Shown: positions 33,192 to 42,327 of the stretch, in pieces
Numbering within the stretch: the stretch's first letter is position 1
How the letters are laid out: each line of letters starts with the position of its first letter
From: Salininema proteolyticum
GTDB lineage: Bacteria > Actinomycetota > Actinomycetes > Mycobacteriales > Micromonosporaceae
Assembly: GCF_042685645.1 (NCBI RefSeq)
Contig: NZ_JBHUNX010000001.1
Span: 4,464,001-4,528,000, forward strand
Reading direction: 5' to 3'
Length of the DNA stretch: 64,000 bases
The notes under the pieces: generated by a model
Told to the model about the DNA's origin: nothing
Database searches by the model: none
The model's input: only the letters and a program-made list of their open reading frames with translations
Made by a program: the position numbers and the translations under genes

Positions 33192-33437
33192 TCAGTCGCC
33201 GCGTCGTTGACCGGGGATGGCGGCGCCGGGGCCCCTCTCGCCTCCCTCGAGGATCTCCATGATCTCGCTCTCGAGAAAGCGGCGGTGCCCGCCGAGAGTG
33301 CGGATGGCCGAGATTCGGCCGGAATTGGCCCAGCGGGTGACCGTCTTGGGGTCGACCCGGAAGAGCGCGGCCACTTCCGAGGGGAGCAGCAGGTTCTGGG
33401 TCTCCGTTGCAGCGGGAGCAGATGTCTTGGCCGTCAC
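33192..33437 (-). CDS. bldC: BldC-type MerR-like DNA-binding protein
   Basis: An 81-residue single-domain MerR-like regulator with the BldC signature: LLLPSEVAALFRVDPKTVTRW then SIRT-like AIRTLGGHRRFLESE. In Streptomyces BldC binds head-to-tail on direct repeats and delays development. The GTG start at 33437 follows GAGGAG and matches the usual short N-terminus. The flanking genes (an unknown gene, then vdh and DUF3073) are the same as around bldC in streptomycetes, which supports orthology. Confidence 0.88.
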   Translation of the reverse strand: MTAKTSAPAATETQNLLLPSEVAALFRVDPKTVTRWANSGRISAIRTLGGHRRFLESEIMEILEGGERGPGAAIPGQRRGD

Positions 33438-33594
33438 GATTATCTCCTCGATGCCCACTCGGCAGTCCGATCGATATTCCTCCTCGATGGTCCCCGATGT
33501 CCGGCATGTCCGACATAGGGAGAACGGGCGGAAATATCCTCCTAACGGTCAGGGCGGGCTCGTCCGGTCAGGACCCGCTCTGGTCCCTTCGGAT

Positions 33595-34422
33595 CTAATT
33601 GAGCCGTTCCCGCCACCGGATCTCCTTGAGCCGGAACTGGAGGCGCTCCAGGCCCTTGAAAGCCGCCTCCATCTCCCCCGCAGCGATCCGCCGCCGCGCC
33701 GACCAGGCCTGCTCGACCGAGTCGTCGGTGAGCACCTCCTCGTCGCTCCACAGGGTCGTGACCCCGCCGAAGTCCAGCTCCACCATGGAGTCGCGGTGGA
33801 AGCCGCTGAGCCACTCCAGGGTGTGCCGGAGGGCCATGGTCATCTCCTCCTCGTCCCAGTCGTTGTCCTCGGCCGCGGCCAGAACCGTCCGGATCCGCTC
33901 CCGCGCCGCGGAGATCGACGTCCGGTAGAGGAGGTACCGCGCGTCGGGACCGACCGACACCACCCGCTCGGAGGGCTTCACGGCGACGAGCCAGCGCAGG
34001 GGCACGGTCCAGATGGCGATGCGCTCGTGGACGTCGGAGGGCGGCTGGTGTCGGTCCAGGCCGATGTCGGCGGCGATGGCGTCGGTCGCGGTGGAGGTGA
34101 ACTCGCTCGGGAAGAGCCGCTCGCCGAGCGCGCCGGGGAGCATGGCCGCGAGCTCCACGGCCACGTGCGCCATGCGGTACTTGAGGTTCCACGGGCACAC
34201 CAGCGTCTCCGGGTCGTGGTGAAGGTACGCCTCACGGGGGAAATCCGGAAGCTCCCTCCACGGCCAGCCGATGCGCGAGTAGAGCAGCTCGCGGATGACC
34301 GCGGGGCCCTCCCACGTCGGAACGTCCTCGCCGGATTCGGCGTACTCGCGCCAGAAGTCGGCGTCGTCGAAGGCGCGCAGGGGCTCGTAGACGCGGAAAT
34401 AGCTGGCTACCGGTGTGAACAC
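33595..34422 (-). CDS. conserved actinobacterial hypothetical protein next to bldC
   Basis: A 275-residue soluble protein, mostly helical, without signal peptide or recognisable motif (YFRVYEPLRAFDDADFWREY near the start, RLQFRLKEIRWRERLN at the end). A gene of this kind lies between vdh and bldC in other actinomycetes. The GTG at 34422 is taken because homologous-looking sequence starts right after it. An ATG at 34461 is a possible alternative, and neither has a strong ribosome-binding site. Confidence 0.7.
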   Translation of the reverse strand: MFTPVASYFRVYEPLRAFDDADFWREYAESGEDVPTWEGPAVIRELLYSRIGWPWRELPDFPREAYLHHDPETLVCPWNLKYRMAHVAVELAAMLPGALGERLFPSEFTSTATDAIAADIGLDRHQPPSDVHERIAIWTVPLRWLVAVKPSERVVSVGPDARYLLYRTSISAARERIRTVLAAAEDNDWDEEEMTMALRHTLEWLSGFHRDSMVELDFGGVTTLWSDEEVLTDDSVEQAWSARRRIAAGEMEAAFKGLERLQFRLKEIRWRERLN

Positions 34423-34710
34423 AGGACCATGTTTCCACAACCGACCGGTACGGACAAGCATTGCGCGCGTGCCGTCCTCGCTCGCGGAACCGCTCCCAAC
34501 ACGTCTACCCGACGGTAACTCCCGGGCCTCGCCCGGCGGGCCGACCCGCCCGCTCTCGACTCCCGGGACAAGGGGCGACACCCGCGGACCGGAGGCCTAA
34601 ACTGAGTTCATAGGACGCCACCATGCGTCCCCGGAGTCTCCCACCACGGAGACGGGCAGACAACGATCACTGGTCCAACAGAATCCAGTACAGCAACGGA
34701 GCTCATAACC

Positions 34711-35790
34711 ATGGGAATATTCGACCCCCGCACCAGCGGGCGCGCGCACGAGGAAGTCGTGTTCTTCCACGACCCCGAATCCGGACTCCGCGCCATCGTC
34801 GCGATCCACTCCACCGCCCTCGGCCCCGGACTCGGCGGCACGCGGTTCTTCCCCTACGAGAAAGAGGAGGACGCGCTCCGCGACGCCCTGCGCCTCTCGG
34901 AGGGAATGTCCTATAAGAACGCCCTCGCCGGGCTGGACCTCGGCGGCGGCAAGGCGGTCATCTGGGGAGACCCGGTCAAGGACAAGTCCGAAGCCCTGCT
35001 GCGCGCCTACGGCCGCTTCGTCCAGTCCCTCCACGGCCGCTACGTCACCGCCTGCGACGTGGGAACCTACGTCCGGGACATGGACGTCGTCGCCCGCGAG
35101 TGCGACTACGTGACCGGCCGGAGCGAAGACCACGGCGGCGCGGGGGACTCCAGCGTCCTGACGGCCTTCGGCGTCTTCACCTCCATGCGCGCCGCCGCCA
35201 AGCACCGTTACGGCAGCGACGACCTCGCCGGCAAGCGCGTCGGCGTCTCCGGCGTCGGCAAGGTCGGGCGGCACCTCGTCGGGCACCTCCTCGAGGCCGG
35301 CGCCGAGGTCCTCGCCACCGACATCAACCCCGCCGCTCGGAAGTGGGCCGAGGAGCACGCCCCGTCCGTCACGTGGGTCGAGGACAACGAATCGCTCATG
35401 GCACAGGGACTCCACGTCTACGCGCCCTGCGCCCTCGGCGGCGTGGTCAACGAGAGGACGGTCGGCACCCTCAAGACGGACATCATCTGCGGTGCGGCCA
35501 ACAACCAGCTCGAGGACCTGTCCGCGGCCGAGCGCCTCACCGAGGCGGACATCCTCTACTGCCCGGACTACCTCGTCAACTCCGGCGGCGTCGTCCAGGT
35601 CGGCGACGAGTACTACGGCCCGTTCGACTTCGCGCGCGCCAAGCGCCGCGTCTCCGGGCTGTACGACACCGCGCTCTCCATTCTCGACCGCGCCGAGTCG
35701 GAGAAGGTGACCACGGTCGCCGCCGCCGACGCGCTCGCCGAGGAGCGGATGGACGCGGTCGGGCGCCTTCAGCGCATCCGCATCTACTGA
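34711..35790 (+). CDS. vdh: leucine/valine dehydrogenase
   Basis: A 359-residue Glu/Leu/Phe/Val dehydrogenase. The catalytic region GMSYKNALAGLDLGGGKAVI holds Lys69 and Lys81; the NAD-binding Rossmann motif is GVSGVGKVGRHLVGHLLEAGA. It oxidatively deaminates branched-chain amino acids to their keto acids, feeding branched fatty-acid or polyketide starters in actinomycetes. A CGGAGC site precedes the ATG. Whether leucine or valine is preferred cannot be read from sequence. Confidence 0.92.
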   Translation: MGIFDPRTSGRAHEEVVFFHDPESGLRAIVAIHSTALGPGLGGTRFFPYEKEEDALRDALRLSEGMSYKNALAGLDLGGGKAVIWGDPVKDKSEALLRAYGRFVQSLHGRYVTACDVGTYVRDMDVVARECDYVTGRSEDHGGAGDSSVLTAFGVFTSMRAAAKHRYGSDDLAGKRVGVSGVGKVGRHLVGHLLEAGAEVLATDINPAARKWAEEHAPSVTWVEDNESLMAQGLHVYAPCALGGVVNERTVGTLKTDIICGAANNQLEDLSAAERLTEADILYCPDYLVNSGGVVQVGDEYYGPFDFARAKRRVSGLYDTALSILDRAESEKVTTVAAADALAEERMDAVGRLQRIRIY

Positions 35791-36057
35791 AGGCCTCTGC
35801 CTTTACGGCGGCGCGGGTCCGGGCGCCTCTCGCCTGGCGGCGGGGCCCGCGCGTCGGAAGTGGTAGACGGCTCCGACCCGGTACGTGAGATAAGGCATAT
35901 TATGTCCCACTGGGGCGGGATTTCGGTAACGAAAGCACCGGGGTGGGATGCACACTGACGCCGGGAGCATGTACCGTAGGAGCCACGAAGAGATTGCAAG
36001 CGTTCCGGGAAGCCGCGAGGCTTTCCCGATGATTTCTGTGCGAGGGGGTCGAGCCAG

Positions 36058-36345
36058 ATGGGGCGCGGCCGGCAAAAGGCTAAGCAGACGAAGGTTGCCC
36101 GTAAGCTGAAGTACCACTCACCCAACACTGATCTGCGAGCGCTTGAGCGCGAGCTGAGCAGTAACGGCAGTGAGCCGGACCAGCCGGTGCAGGAGCACGA
36201 GGAGAGAGACCCGTATGCCTCCTATGCAGAGCGGTACAACGACGCAGACGAAGACGAGGACATTCGCGAAGACGACTGGCTCCCGCCGGGACGCAAGGCC
36301 TTAAGCCCTCCCAGGCGGTCGCGCGACTGTGACGCCGTGCCATGA
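36058..36345 (+). CDS. DUF3073 family protein
   Basis: A 95-residue protein with the conserved DUF3073 start MGRGRQKAKQTKVARKLKYH, followed by an acidic tail (YNDADEDEDIREDDW). The family is restricted to actinobacteria, highly charged and of unknown function. It often lies beside bldC/vdh, as here. The last ~20 residues (PPGRKALSPPRRSRDCDAVP) extend past the usual acidic end. Confidence 0.88.
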   Translation: MGRGRQKAKQTKVARKLKYHSPNTDLRALERELSSNGSEPDQPVQEHEERDPYASYAERYNDADEDEDIREDDWLPPGRKALSPPRRSRDCDAVP

Positions 36346-36471
36346 CACCCTGTGGCACTCTTCTTCCCACCTGTGCGTGCTCGCAGGTTTCACCTCAACG
36401 CGGCGTTCGTCGTGCGTTCCGGAGGCTTTAGACCTCAGTCCGGGCGCTCGTCAGAGCTCTAGACCGAGAGA

Positions 36472-36521
36472 AGCGGTCCGCCTCACCTTCCCCGAGAGGG
36501 GACGGAGGCGGACCGCTTTTT
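36472..36521 (+). terminator. rho-independent terminator
   Basis: AGCGGTCCGCCTC pairs perfectly with GAGGCGGACCGCT, followed by TTTTT. It faces right, ending the DUF3073 transcript just before the convergent gene. Confidence 0.85.
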
Positions 36522-36536
36522 CGTGTGCGCGGTGCG

Positions 36537-37208
36537 CTACTGCTGCTGGCCGGGCTGGCCCTGCCACTGCTGCTGTTGCTGCTGCGGCGGGACCTGCTGG
36601 GTCGGCTGCGCGCCCGAGGGCTGCGAGAACTGCTGCTGCGGGGCCTGCGGAGCGGCCGGCGCGGCGGGTGCGGCGGGTGCGGCCGGAGCGGCGGTGGCTC
36701 CGCCCTCAGGGGCGAGGACCGCGGCGGCGGCGAGCAGGGCGAACGCCGTGAAGGTCAGGAGGCCGCCGATGATCAGGGTGGCGTCCGGGTCGGCTCCCTC
36801 GTCGGCCAGGAGCAGGTACAGGAACTGCGAGAACTGGACGGCCGTGATGGCGATGGCGCCGAGCCTCCACAGCGGCTGGAACTTCGTTACGTAGAAGCTG
36901 AGTCCCGCGAGGATGACCAGGGTGAGGAAACCTCCGCCGAGGATGCCGCCGAGGCTGATCTGCTGCGGGAAGTCGCTCAGCGCGTACATGATGCCGCTGA
37001 GGAAGTAGACGCCGATTCCCGCCAGGGCGAGGATGCCGGGCATGCCCGGGAATCCCAGCTTGTCCAGGCTGAAGGACGACGGGGGCTTCTGGGCGTAGGG
37101 TGCGGGCTGCTGCGGACCGCCGTAGCCCTGCTGCGGGCCGGAGTAGGGCTGCCCGGGGTACCCGCCGGGCTGCTGCGGGTAGCCCCCGCCTGCTTGTTGA
37201 TCACTCAT
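36537..37208 (-). CDS. membrane protein with Gln/Pro-rich ends
   Basis: A 223-residue protein. The N-terminus (to about residue 50) is Gly/Pro/Gln/Tyr-rich (GGYPQQPGGYPGQPYSGPQQ), followed by four membrane segments (about 57-75, 83-103, 112-130, 140-160) and a C-terminal Ala-Pro then poly-Gln tail. The low-complexity ends suggest an actinobacterial membrane protein of the DUF5336 (34 kDa antigen) type. Role unknown. Confidence 0.75.
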   Translation of the reverse strand: MSDQQAGGGYPQQPGGYPGQPYSGPQQGYGGPQQPAPYAQKPPSSFSLDKLGFPGMPGILALAGIGVYFLSGIMYALSDFPQQISLGGILGGGFLTLVILAGLSFYVTKFQPLWRLGAIAITAVQFSQFLYLLLADEGADPDATLIIGGLLTFTAFALLAAAAVLAPEGGATAAPAAPAAPAAPAAPQAPQQQFSQPSGAQPTQQVPPQQQQQQWQGQPGQQQ

Positions 37209-37448
37209 GGTCCTATGATGCCCTGTCCGCGCTACCGGTCCGCCGTCAGGTTGGCTTTTACGTGAGCGATGAATGCTTTCCCGAGCTGGGGTTCCGTGGC
37301 GGGGACCGACCATTTCGCAAATTCGTATTAAACAGTGATATTTGTTCCTGCCGTTAACGCCTGACGCAGGCATCTCCCGGCTCCCCGCGCCCCGTCTCCG
37401 CCGCTATCCGGTAGAGGCGTGCTCATGCGGGCGGAAGCCGTGAGCCCG

Positions 37449-37454
37449 TACAGT
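37449..37454 (+). promoter_or_regulatory. -10 box, leaderless promoter
   Basis: TACAGT lies seven bases before the ATG at 37462. Confidence 0.65.
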
Positions 37455-37461
37455 AAAGGCT

Positions 37462-38907
37462 ATGCCGCTACGCCAAAGACCGGTCGCTCCCATCTGGGTG
37501 GGAGGACGCCCCCAGCACGGGGAGGACGAGTTCACCGTCACACACCCCTGGAACGGGTCCCCCGTGGGCGCCACCTCGTGGGCCACCCCCGGCCAGGTGG
37601 AGACGGCCGTCCGGGCCGCCGTGGCCGTCGCCCCCGACCTGGCCGCCACCTCCGCGCTGGAGCGGAGCGCGGCACTTGAGTACGTCCGGCGCCGCATTGA
37701 AGAGGAGTCGGAGACTCTCGCCGAGCTCATCACCGCCGAGTCCGGGAAGCCGATCATGTGGTCCCGGGTCGAGGTTTCCCGGGCCGCCTCCACCTTCCGG
37801 TGGGCGGCCGAGGAGGTCCGCCGGCTCTCAGGGACGACGCAGCGGCTCGACACCGATCCCGCCGGGGCGGGGCGCATGGCCTTCACCCGGCGCATCGCGC
37901 GCGGTCCGGTCCTCGGGATCACGCCGTTCAACTTCCCGCTGAACCTCGTCGCCCACAAGGTGGCCCCGGCGTTGGCCGCCGGCTGTCCCGTCATCGTCAA
38001 GCCCGCTCCGGCCACGCCCTTGTCCGCGCTCCAGCTGGCGTCCTTCCTCTCCGAGACCAAGCTTCCGCACGAGTCCGTGTCGGTCCTGCCGGCCTCGGTC
38101 GAGTTGACCAAGCGCATGGTCTCCGACCCGCGCCTGCCGGTCGTCTCCTTCACCGGCTCGGTCCCGGTCGGGTACGACATCCAGCAGGCCGTCCCGGGGA
38201 AGCATGTGACCCTGGAGCTCGGGGGCAACGCCGCGGCCCTGGTCTGCGCGGACTACTCCCGCCTGGACTGGGCGGTCGACCGCATCGCCACGTTCGGCAA
38301 CTACCAGGCCGGGCAGTCGTGCATCTCCGTGCAGCGGGTCTATGCGGAGTCCAAGATCTTCGACGAGTTCACCTCGGCCCTCGTGGAGAAGGTCCAGGGG
38401 CTCAAGGGCGGCGACCCGTTCGACCCCGCCACGCAGGTCGGGCCGCTGATCAACGTGCAGTCGGCGCAGCGGGTGCACGCCTGGGTCGAGGAGGCCGTGG
38501 CGGAGGGCGCCGAGGTTCTGGCCGGCGGAGGCGTGCCGGACGGGGCGGACATGGCCCCGACGGTGCTCACGCGCGTGCCGAAGAAGTCGAAGGTGGTCGC
38601 CGAGGAGATCTTCGGTCCGGTCCTGGTCGTCGAGGAGGTCGACGATGTGGAGGCGGGGCTGTCGGCGATCAACGAATCGAAGTTCGGTTTGCAGGCAGGT
38701 GTGTTCACCGACAGCCTCGCCGTCGCGATGCGTGCGCACCGCGAGCTTGAGGTGGGCGGCGTCGTCGTGGGCGACGTGCCGTCCTTCCGAGCTGACCAGA
38801 TGCCCTACGGCGGGGTCAAGAACTCGGGTGTGGGCAGGGAGGGCGTCCACAGTGCCATCGAGGACTACACGTACGAGCGCGTCCTCGTCCTCCCCGACGT
38901 GTTCTGA
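37462..38907 (+). CDS. aldehyde dehydrogenase family protein
   Basis: A 481-residue NAD(P)-dependent aldehyde dehydrogenase. Conserved features are ITPFNFPLNLVAHKVAPALAAG, KPAPATPLSA, FTGSVPVG (cofactor loop), the general base in LELGGNAA, the catalytic Cys in GQSCISVQR, and EIFGPVL. No C-terminal targeting signal. The neutral catalytic loop does not point to a particular substrate; succinate-semialdehyde- or glyceraldehyde-type paralogues both fit. Single-gene unit. Confidence 0.92.
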   Translation: MPLRQRPVAPIWVGGRPQHGEDEFTVTHPWNGSPVGATSWATPGQVETAVRAAVAVAPDLAATSALERSAALEYVRRRIEEESETLAELITAESGKPIMWSRVEVSRAASTFRWAAEEVRRLSGTTQRLDTDPAGAGRMAFTRRIARGPVLGITPFNFPLNLVAHKVAPALAAGCPVIVKPAPATPLSALQLASFLSETKLPHESVSVLPASVELTKRMVSDPRLPVVSFTGSVPVGYDIQQAVPGKHVTLELGGNAAALVCADYSRLDWAVDRIATFGNYQAGQSCISVQRVYAESKIFDEFTSALVEKVQGLKGGDPFDPATQVGPLINVQSAQRVHAWVEEAVAEGAEVLAGGGVPDGADMAPTVLTRVPKKSKVVAEEIFGPVLVVEEVDDVEAGLSAINESKFGLQAGVFTDSLAVAMRAHRELEVGGVVVGDVPSFRADQMPYGGVKNSGVGREGVHSAIEDYTYERVLVLPDVF

Positions 38908-38997
38908 TGATTCTCGGGAGCAGTCGGTCCCGGTGTTCGCGCCGGGCCTCCGGCGCTCGGGTCCCGGCCGAACCGGCGGTCCGGCCGACGGGTCCGG

Positions 38998-39861
38998 CTA
39001 GCCGAAGCGGCCGCTGATGTAGTCGGCGGTGCGGGAGTCGGCCGGGTTGGAGAACAGCTTGTTCGTGTCGCTGAACTCGACCAGGTGGCCGAAGCGGTCG
39101 CCGGCGTCGTCGAGCTCGGCGCTGAAGAACGCCGTCGAGTGCGAGACGCGGGCGGCCTGCTGCATGTTGTGCGTGACGATTACGATCGTGTAGTCGTTGA
39201 CCAGCTCGTTCATGAGCTCTTCGATCTTGGCCGTCGCGATCGGGTCGAGCGCGGAGCACGGCTCGTCCATGAGCAGCACCTGCGGCTGGACGGCGATGGC
39301 GCGGGCGATGCAGAGGCGCTGCTGCTGGCCGCCGGAGAGGGCCAGGGCGCTCTTCTTGAGGTTGTCCTTGACCTCGTCCCACAGGGCCGCTCCGCGCAGC
39401 GCCTGCTCGACGCGGTCCTGGAGTCCGTCGGTCATCTTGTTGACGCGCAGGCCGTAGGCCACGTTGTCGAAGATCGACTTGGGGAACGGGTTGGCCTTCT
39501 GGAAGACCATGCCGATGTGGCGGCGGACCGCGATCGGGTCGACCTGGGGGCTGTAGATGTCCTGTCCGGCGAAGGTGATCGAGCCGGTGACGCGGGCGCC
39601 GGGGATGAGGTCGTTCATGCGGTTGATGGACCGCAGGACCGTGGACTTGCCGCAGCCGGAGGGTCCGATCATGGCGGTGATCTGGTTCTCGGCGATGGGC
39701 ATCGCGACGTCGCGGACGGCGTGGTTGCTGCCGTAGTAGATGCTGACGTCGGACAGCTGAGCGATGGTGTCGGGGGCGGTGGCGGCGACGGATCCGACCG
39801 CCGGGGCCTGCTGCCCCGCCGCCGGAGCGGCGGTGCCGCTGGTGACTGGCGTGGTGTTCAA
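38998..39861 (-). CDS. pstB: phosphate ABC transporter ATP-binding protein
   Basis: A 287-residue ABC ATPase of the Pst phosphate importer: Walker A GPSGCGKST, LRSINRMNDL, signature LSGGQQQRLCIARA, Walker B VLLMDEPCSALDPIA and the PstB-typical KANPFPKSI. An Ala/Pro-rich ~35-residue N-terminal extension precedes the domain. The start TTG at 39861 follows AGGAG; the track frame upstream is not coding. No pstS, pstC or pstA is adjacent. A PHO box lies 79 bp upstream. Confidence 0.93.
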   Translation of the reverse strand: MNTTPVTSGTAAPAAGQQAPAVGSVAATAPDTIAQLSDVSIYYGSNHAVRDVAMPIAENQITAMIGPSGCGKSTVLRSINRMNDLIPGARVTGSITFAGQDIYSPQVDPIAVRRHIGMVFQKANPFPKSIFDNVAYGLRVNKMTDGLQDRVEQALRGAALWDEVKDNLKKSALALSGGQQQRLCIARAIAVQPQVLLMDEPCSALDPIATAKIEELMNELVNDYTIVIVTHNMQQAARVSHSTAFFSAELDDAGDRFGHLVEFSDTNKLFSNPADSRTADYISGRFG

Positions 39862-40298
39862 GTCGAACTCCTGAATTGAACTCGGATCATTCCTGCTTGC
39901 CCGTTCATTCCATCGTTCCGAGGTGGCGCGCGGCGGACATGAAGGTGAACGAGGAGTGAACAATCCCCGGGTTCCTCTGCGGTTTCGGGCACTTCCCGCG
40001 AATTGGTCGGCGTTTACCCAGTTCATCGCAGTGCCGAGGCCCGGCGGGAGCCGATGTCCGGATGGCGACCGGTCGGATCGGCGGTCGGGGGTTGGCGGAC
40101 TCGGCGGTAGGCGTTATCCGTGCGTCGCGGGCTGGGAGGGACAGCGCGGGCAGGGGGCGGCGACGGCGGATCGGGGGAGGCGCCTCTCCTGAAATGGGGC
40201 CGCAGTGGTCTGCCTCGTTTATTCGGCTGCCTTCGACCCGTGCCGGTCCGCCTCGTCCGTTCGACGGCCTTCAACCCATGTAGGTCCGCCGCGTCCAG
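39862..40298. other. intergenic region upstream of pstB
   Basis: 437 bp with no supported gene. The PHO box and pstB promoter lie in its first 100 bp. The remainder has no recognised motif. Confidence 0.5.
39940..39961 (-). promoter_or_regulatory. PHO box (PhoP operator) of pstB
   Basis: On the minus strand two 11-nt direct repeat units lie head to tail: GTTCACTCCTC then GTTCACCTTCA. The first seven bases fit the Streptomyces PHO box unit GTTCACC. The spacing and position upstream of a phosphate-transport gene support PhoP control. Confidence 0.75.
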
Positions 40299-41180
40299 TC
40301 AGCGGTGCTCGGGCGGAGCCAGCCAGTCGTTCGGGTAGTCCAGCAGGAGCGCGGAGGCGACCGTGTAGTCGACCTCCTGTGTGAACGGCACGCTCTTGAG
40401 CTCGGCACCGGTCTTGACGTGGCCGTCCTCCTGCAGCTCCATGAGCACTCCGCGCACCACGGGCGTGGGGATCTCGGCGTGCTCCGCGATCTGGTCTATC
40501 GAGACGCGCACGCGCTCCGAGTCGCTCGGCAGCGTGTAGTCGCCCGTCGTGTCCTGGCCGAACTCGATGCCGCCCAGTTTGCGCAGGGCGATCACGCACA
40601 GTTCCTCGTAGTCCTCGCGCTGCTCGGTGGCCTCGTCGATGCTCTCGTCGCCGTTCAGCGGCAGGATGTCCAGCGGGTTGATGTACAGCTGCGGGACGAC
40701 CCAGTTCTCGTCGGAGCGCGGACCCTCGATGCGGCGGTAGAGGCCGATGGCGATGAGGAACTCCAGCAGGTCGCGGCGGGTGTGCGGGACCGGGACCTCC
40801 ATGCGCGCGCACATGTCGGCCAGGCGCTGGATGCGCTCGGAGCGCAGCTGCATGGAGTGCTCGTAGGCGTCGCGGACCTGCTGTTCGACCAGGTCGGGAT
40901 CGAGGTGCGCGAAGTCCTGCTGGCTGGTGGAGATCCACTCCTCGATGTCGCCCGGGTCGCACCAGACCGGCTGGGACCAGAGATCGGTCTGGGTCTCGGG
41001 GCGTTCCATGTCGTCGAGGCTCTGGACTGCGTCCCACCAGCCCGCGGGGAACGGGTCGAGGTGGGGGACGACGCGGAAGAGCTCGATGCTGCACGGCAGC
41101 CAGCGGACCCAACCCGGGTGCATGGGGGCCAGCAGGGGCTCTTCCGGTGTTTCGCCGTCGAACGAGTCAAATGCTTCCAC
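40299..41180 (-). CDS. hypothetical protein with winged-helix-like C-terminus
   Basis: A 293-residue soluble protein. The middle (about 110-140) has a helical LRSERIQRLADMCARMEVPVPHTRRDLLEFLIAIGLYRR block, and the C-terminus has RVRVSIDQIAEHAEIPTPVVRGVLMELQEDGHV, which reads like a winged-helix motif. It could be a regulator. No family name is secure. A TAGGGT box lies 14 bp upstream with GGTGG near the ATG, so this gene appears to have a short leader. Confidence 0.6.
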   Translation of the reverse strand: MEAFDSFDGETPEEPLLAPMHPGWVRWLPCSIELFRVVPHLDPFPAGWWDAVQSLDDMERPETQTDLWSQPVWCDPGDIEEWISTSQQDFAHLDPDLVEQQVRDAYEHSMQLRSERIQRLADMCARMEVPVPHTRRDLLEFLIAIGLYRRIEGPRSDENWVVPQLYINPLDILPLNGDESIDEATEQREDYEELCVIALRKLGGIEFGQDTTGDYTLPSDSERVRVSIDQIAEHAEIPTPVVRGVLMELQEDGHVKTGAELKSVPFTQEVDYTVASALLLDYPNDWLAPPEHR

Positions 41181-41733
41181 CCAATGACCCTAGCAGCACG
41201 CTCTGTTGCGCCATAGGGCCACCGGGCGTCGCTATGAGACTCGTCGGACCTGTCCGTCCGCAGGAAGGGGGCCCTATGGAGGTGCCGTTCCGGCGCGTCT
41301 CGGCCGGCCCGCCCGCGCCGTGGGAGGGCCCCGCGTCCCAGTGTCGGGAGTCGCCCGGAACGCGGTGGTCCGAGGCGCTGTCGCCGGCGGAGGGTACGGC
41401 CTATCGGGGCGGTCCTGGCGGTCCTGGCGGTCCTGGCGGTCCCGGCGGTCCCGGATGGGGCGACGGACGCCCGCGGTGGAGGCCCTGCCGGACTCGGCGA
41501 GCGGGTCCGGGTGGCGCGTTTCGGCGTAGGGCCGGTGAACGGCGGAGGAAGACAGGGCTCAGGCGATGACCGCGAGGTCCGGTCCCGGGAACGGCGCCCG
41601 GACTCGAGTCCGCGAGTCGGGACGGGGAGCAGCGCCGTCGCGCCGGAACCGGAACGGGTCCCGGTCCCGTGGACCGGGAACAGGACCTGGCACTGCTCCC
41701 GGACACGGAACCCGGTATCGGTCGGCGCCGCGC
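41181..41733. other. non-coding GC-rich region with short tandem repeat
   Basis: No credible gene is present on either strand: ORFs in it are Arg/Gly/Pro-rich shadows. It holds the 9-bp repeat at 41411-41455, and nothing else is recognised. Confidence 0.45.
41411..41455. repeat. 9-bp tandem repeat, five copies
   Basis: GGTCCTGGC is repeated three times, followed by GGTCCCGGC and GGTCCCGGA. The antisense ORF would encode a PGP collagen-like run, which I do not believe is expressed. Confidence 0.8.
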
Positions 41734-41973
41734 TCAGACCAGCATGGTGATGAGCGAGGGCGGGGTGGGGAGGACGGGCTCGCGCTCCACGTCGTACTCG
41801 CGCAGGCGGCTCCGCTGCTGGAGCAGTCGCCCCACCTCGACCAGCTGGTCGGCGGGGTTGATCACGAGCCATGAGCGGCACTCGGCGGGAATCGGGCGCT
41901 CCACGGGAGCCCCCCGGCCGGTGGTGTCGAAGTCGACGGTCGGGAGTTCGGCGGTGTCGGACATCAAGTGCAT
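41734..41973 (-). CDS. small hypothetical protein
   Basis: A 79-residue protein (MHLMSDTAELPTVDF at the start), preceded by GAGGAACCG. The middle has LVINPADQLVEVGRLLQQRSRL and the end PTPPSLITMLV. No motif. The start at 41973 has the ribosome-binding site; a start at 41964 (MSDTAEL) is possible. Confidence 0.5.
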   Translation of the reverse strand: MHLMSDTAELPTVDFDTTGRGAPVERPIPAECRSWLVINPADQLVEVGRLLQQRSRLREYDVEREPVLPTPPSLITMLV

Positions 41974-42327
41974 ATCGGTTCCTCGGGTCTGTCGTTTGAA
42001 TGCTGCTGTGCCGCGCTACCGGTGTCGGGCGGGTACGCGGTTCGCGGGCGCGCGGGTACTGCCGGTGTTGCCGGTGAGGTGGGATGGCGGGGAGGTGTGG
42101 TTCCCGGTGGGAACTCCGGGTACACGGTAGAGGAGGCCGTGGGGAAAGCGAAGCCGACACGCCGGGGAGTCCGGGCTCGATTGTCGAATATCGCGTTCGA
42201 GTTTGCGGGGTCTCGGATCGGGAGGGCGGCGGGGCGCGCACAGCGGAGCGGACGGGGCACTTCGGTCCCCGTCCGCTCTGGCGCTATCCAGTATTCTCTT
42301 GTGCCGTCGGCCCTTCGGGCAGAGCCG
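41974..42327. other. intergenic region
   Basis: 354 bp without a supported gene. A palindrome GTTCCC-GGT-GGGAAC lies at 42100-42114. Nothing else is seen. Confidence 0.4.

Noticed and set aside
41401..41706. Collagen-like PGP ORF on the minus strand
   Set aside because: It comes from a 9-bp repeat and has no ribosome-binding site or promoter signal.
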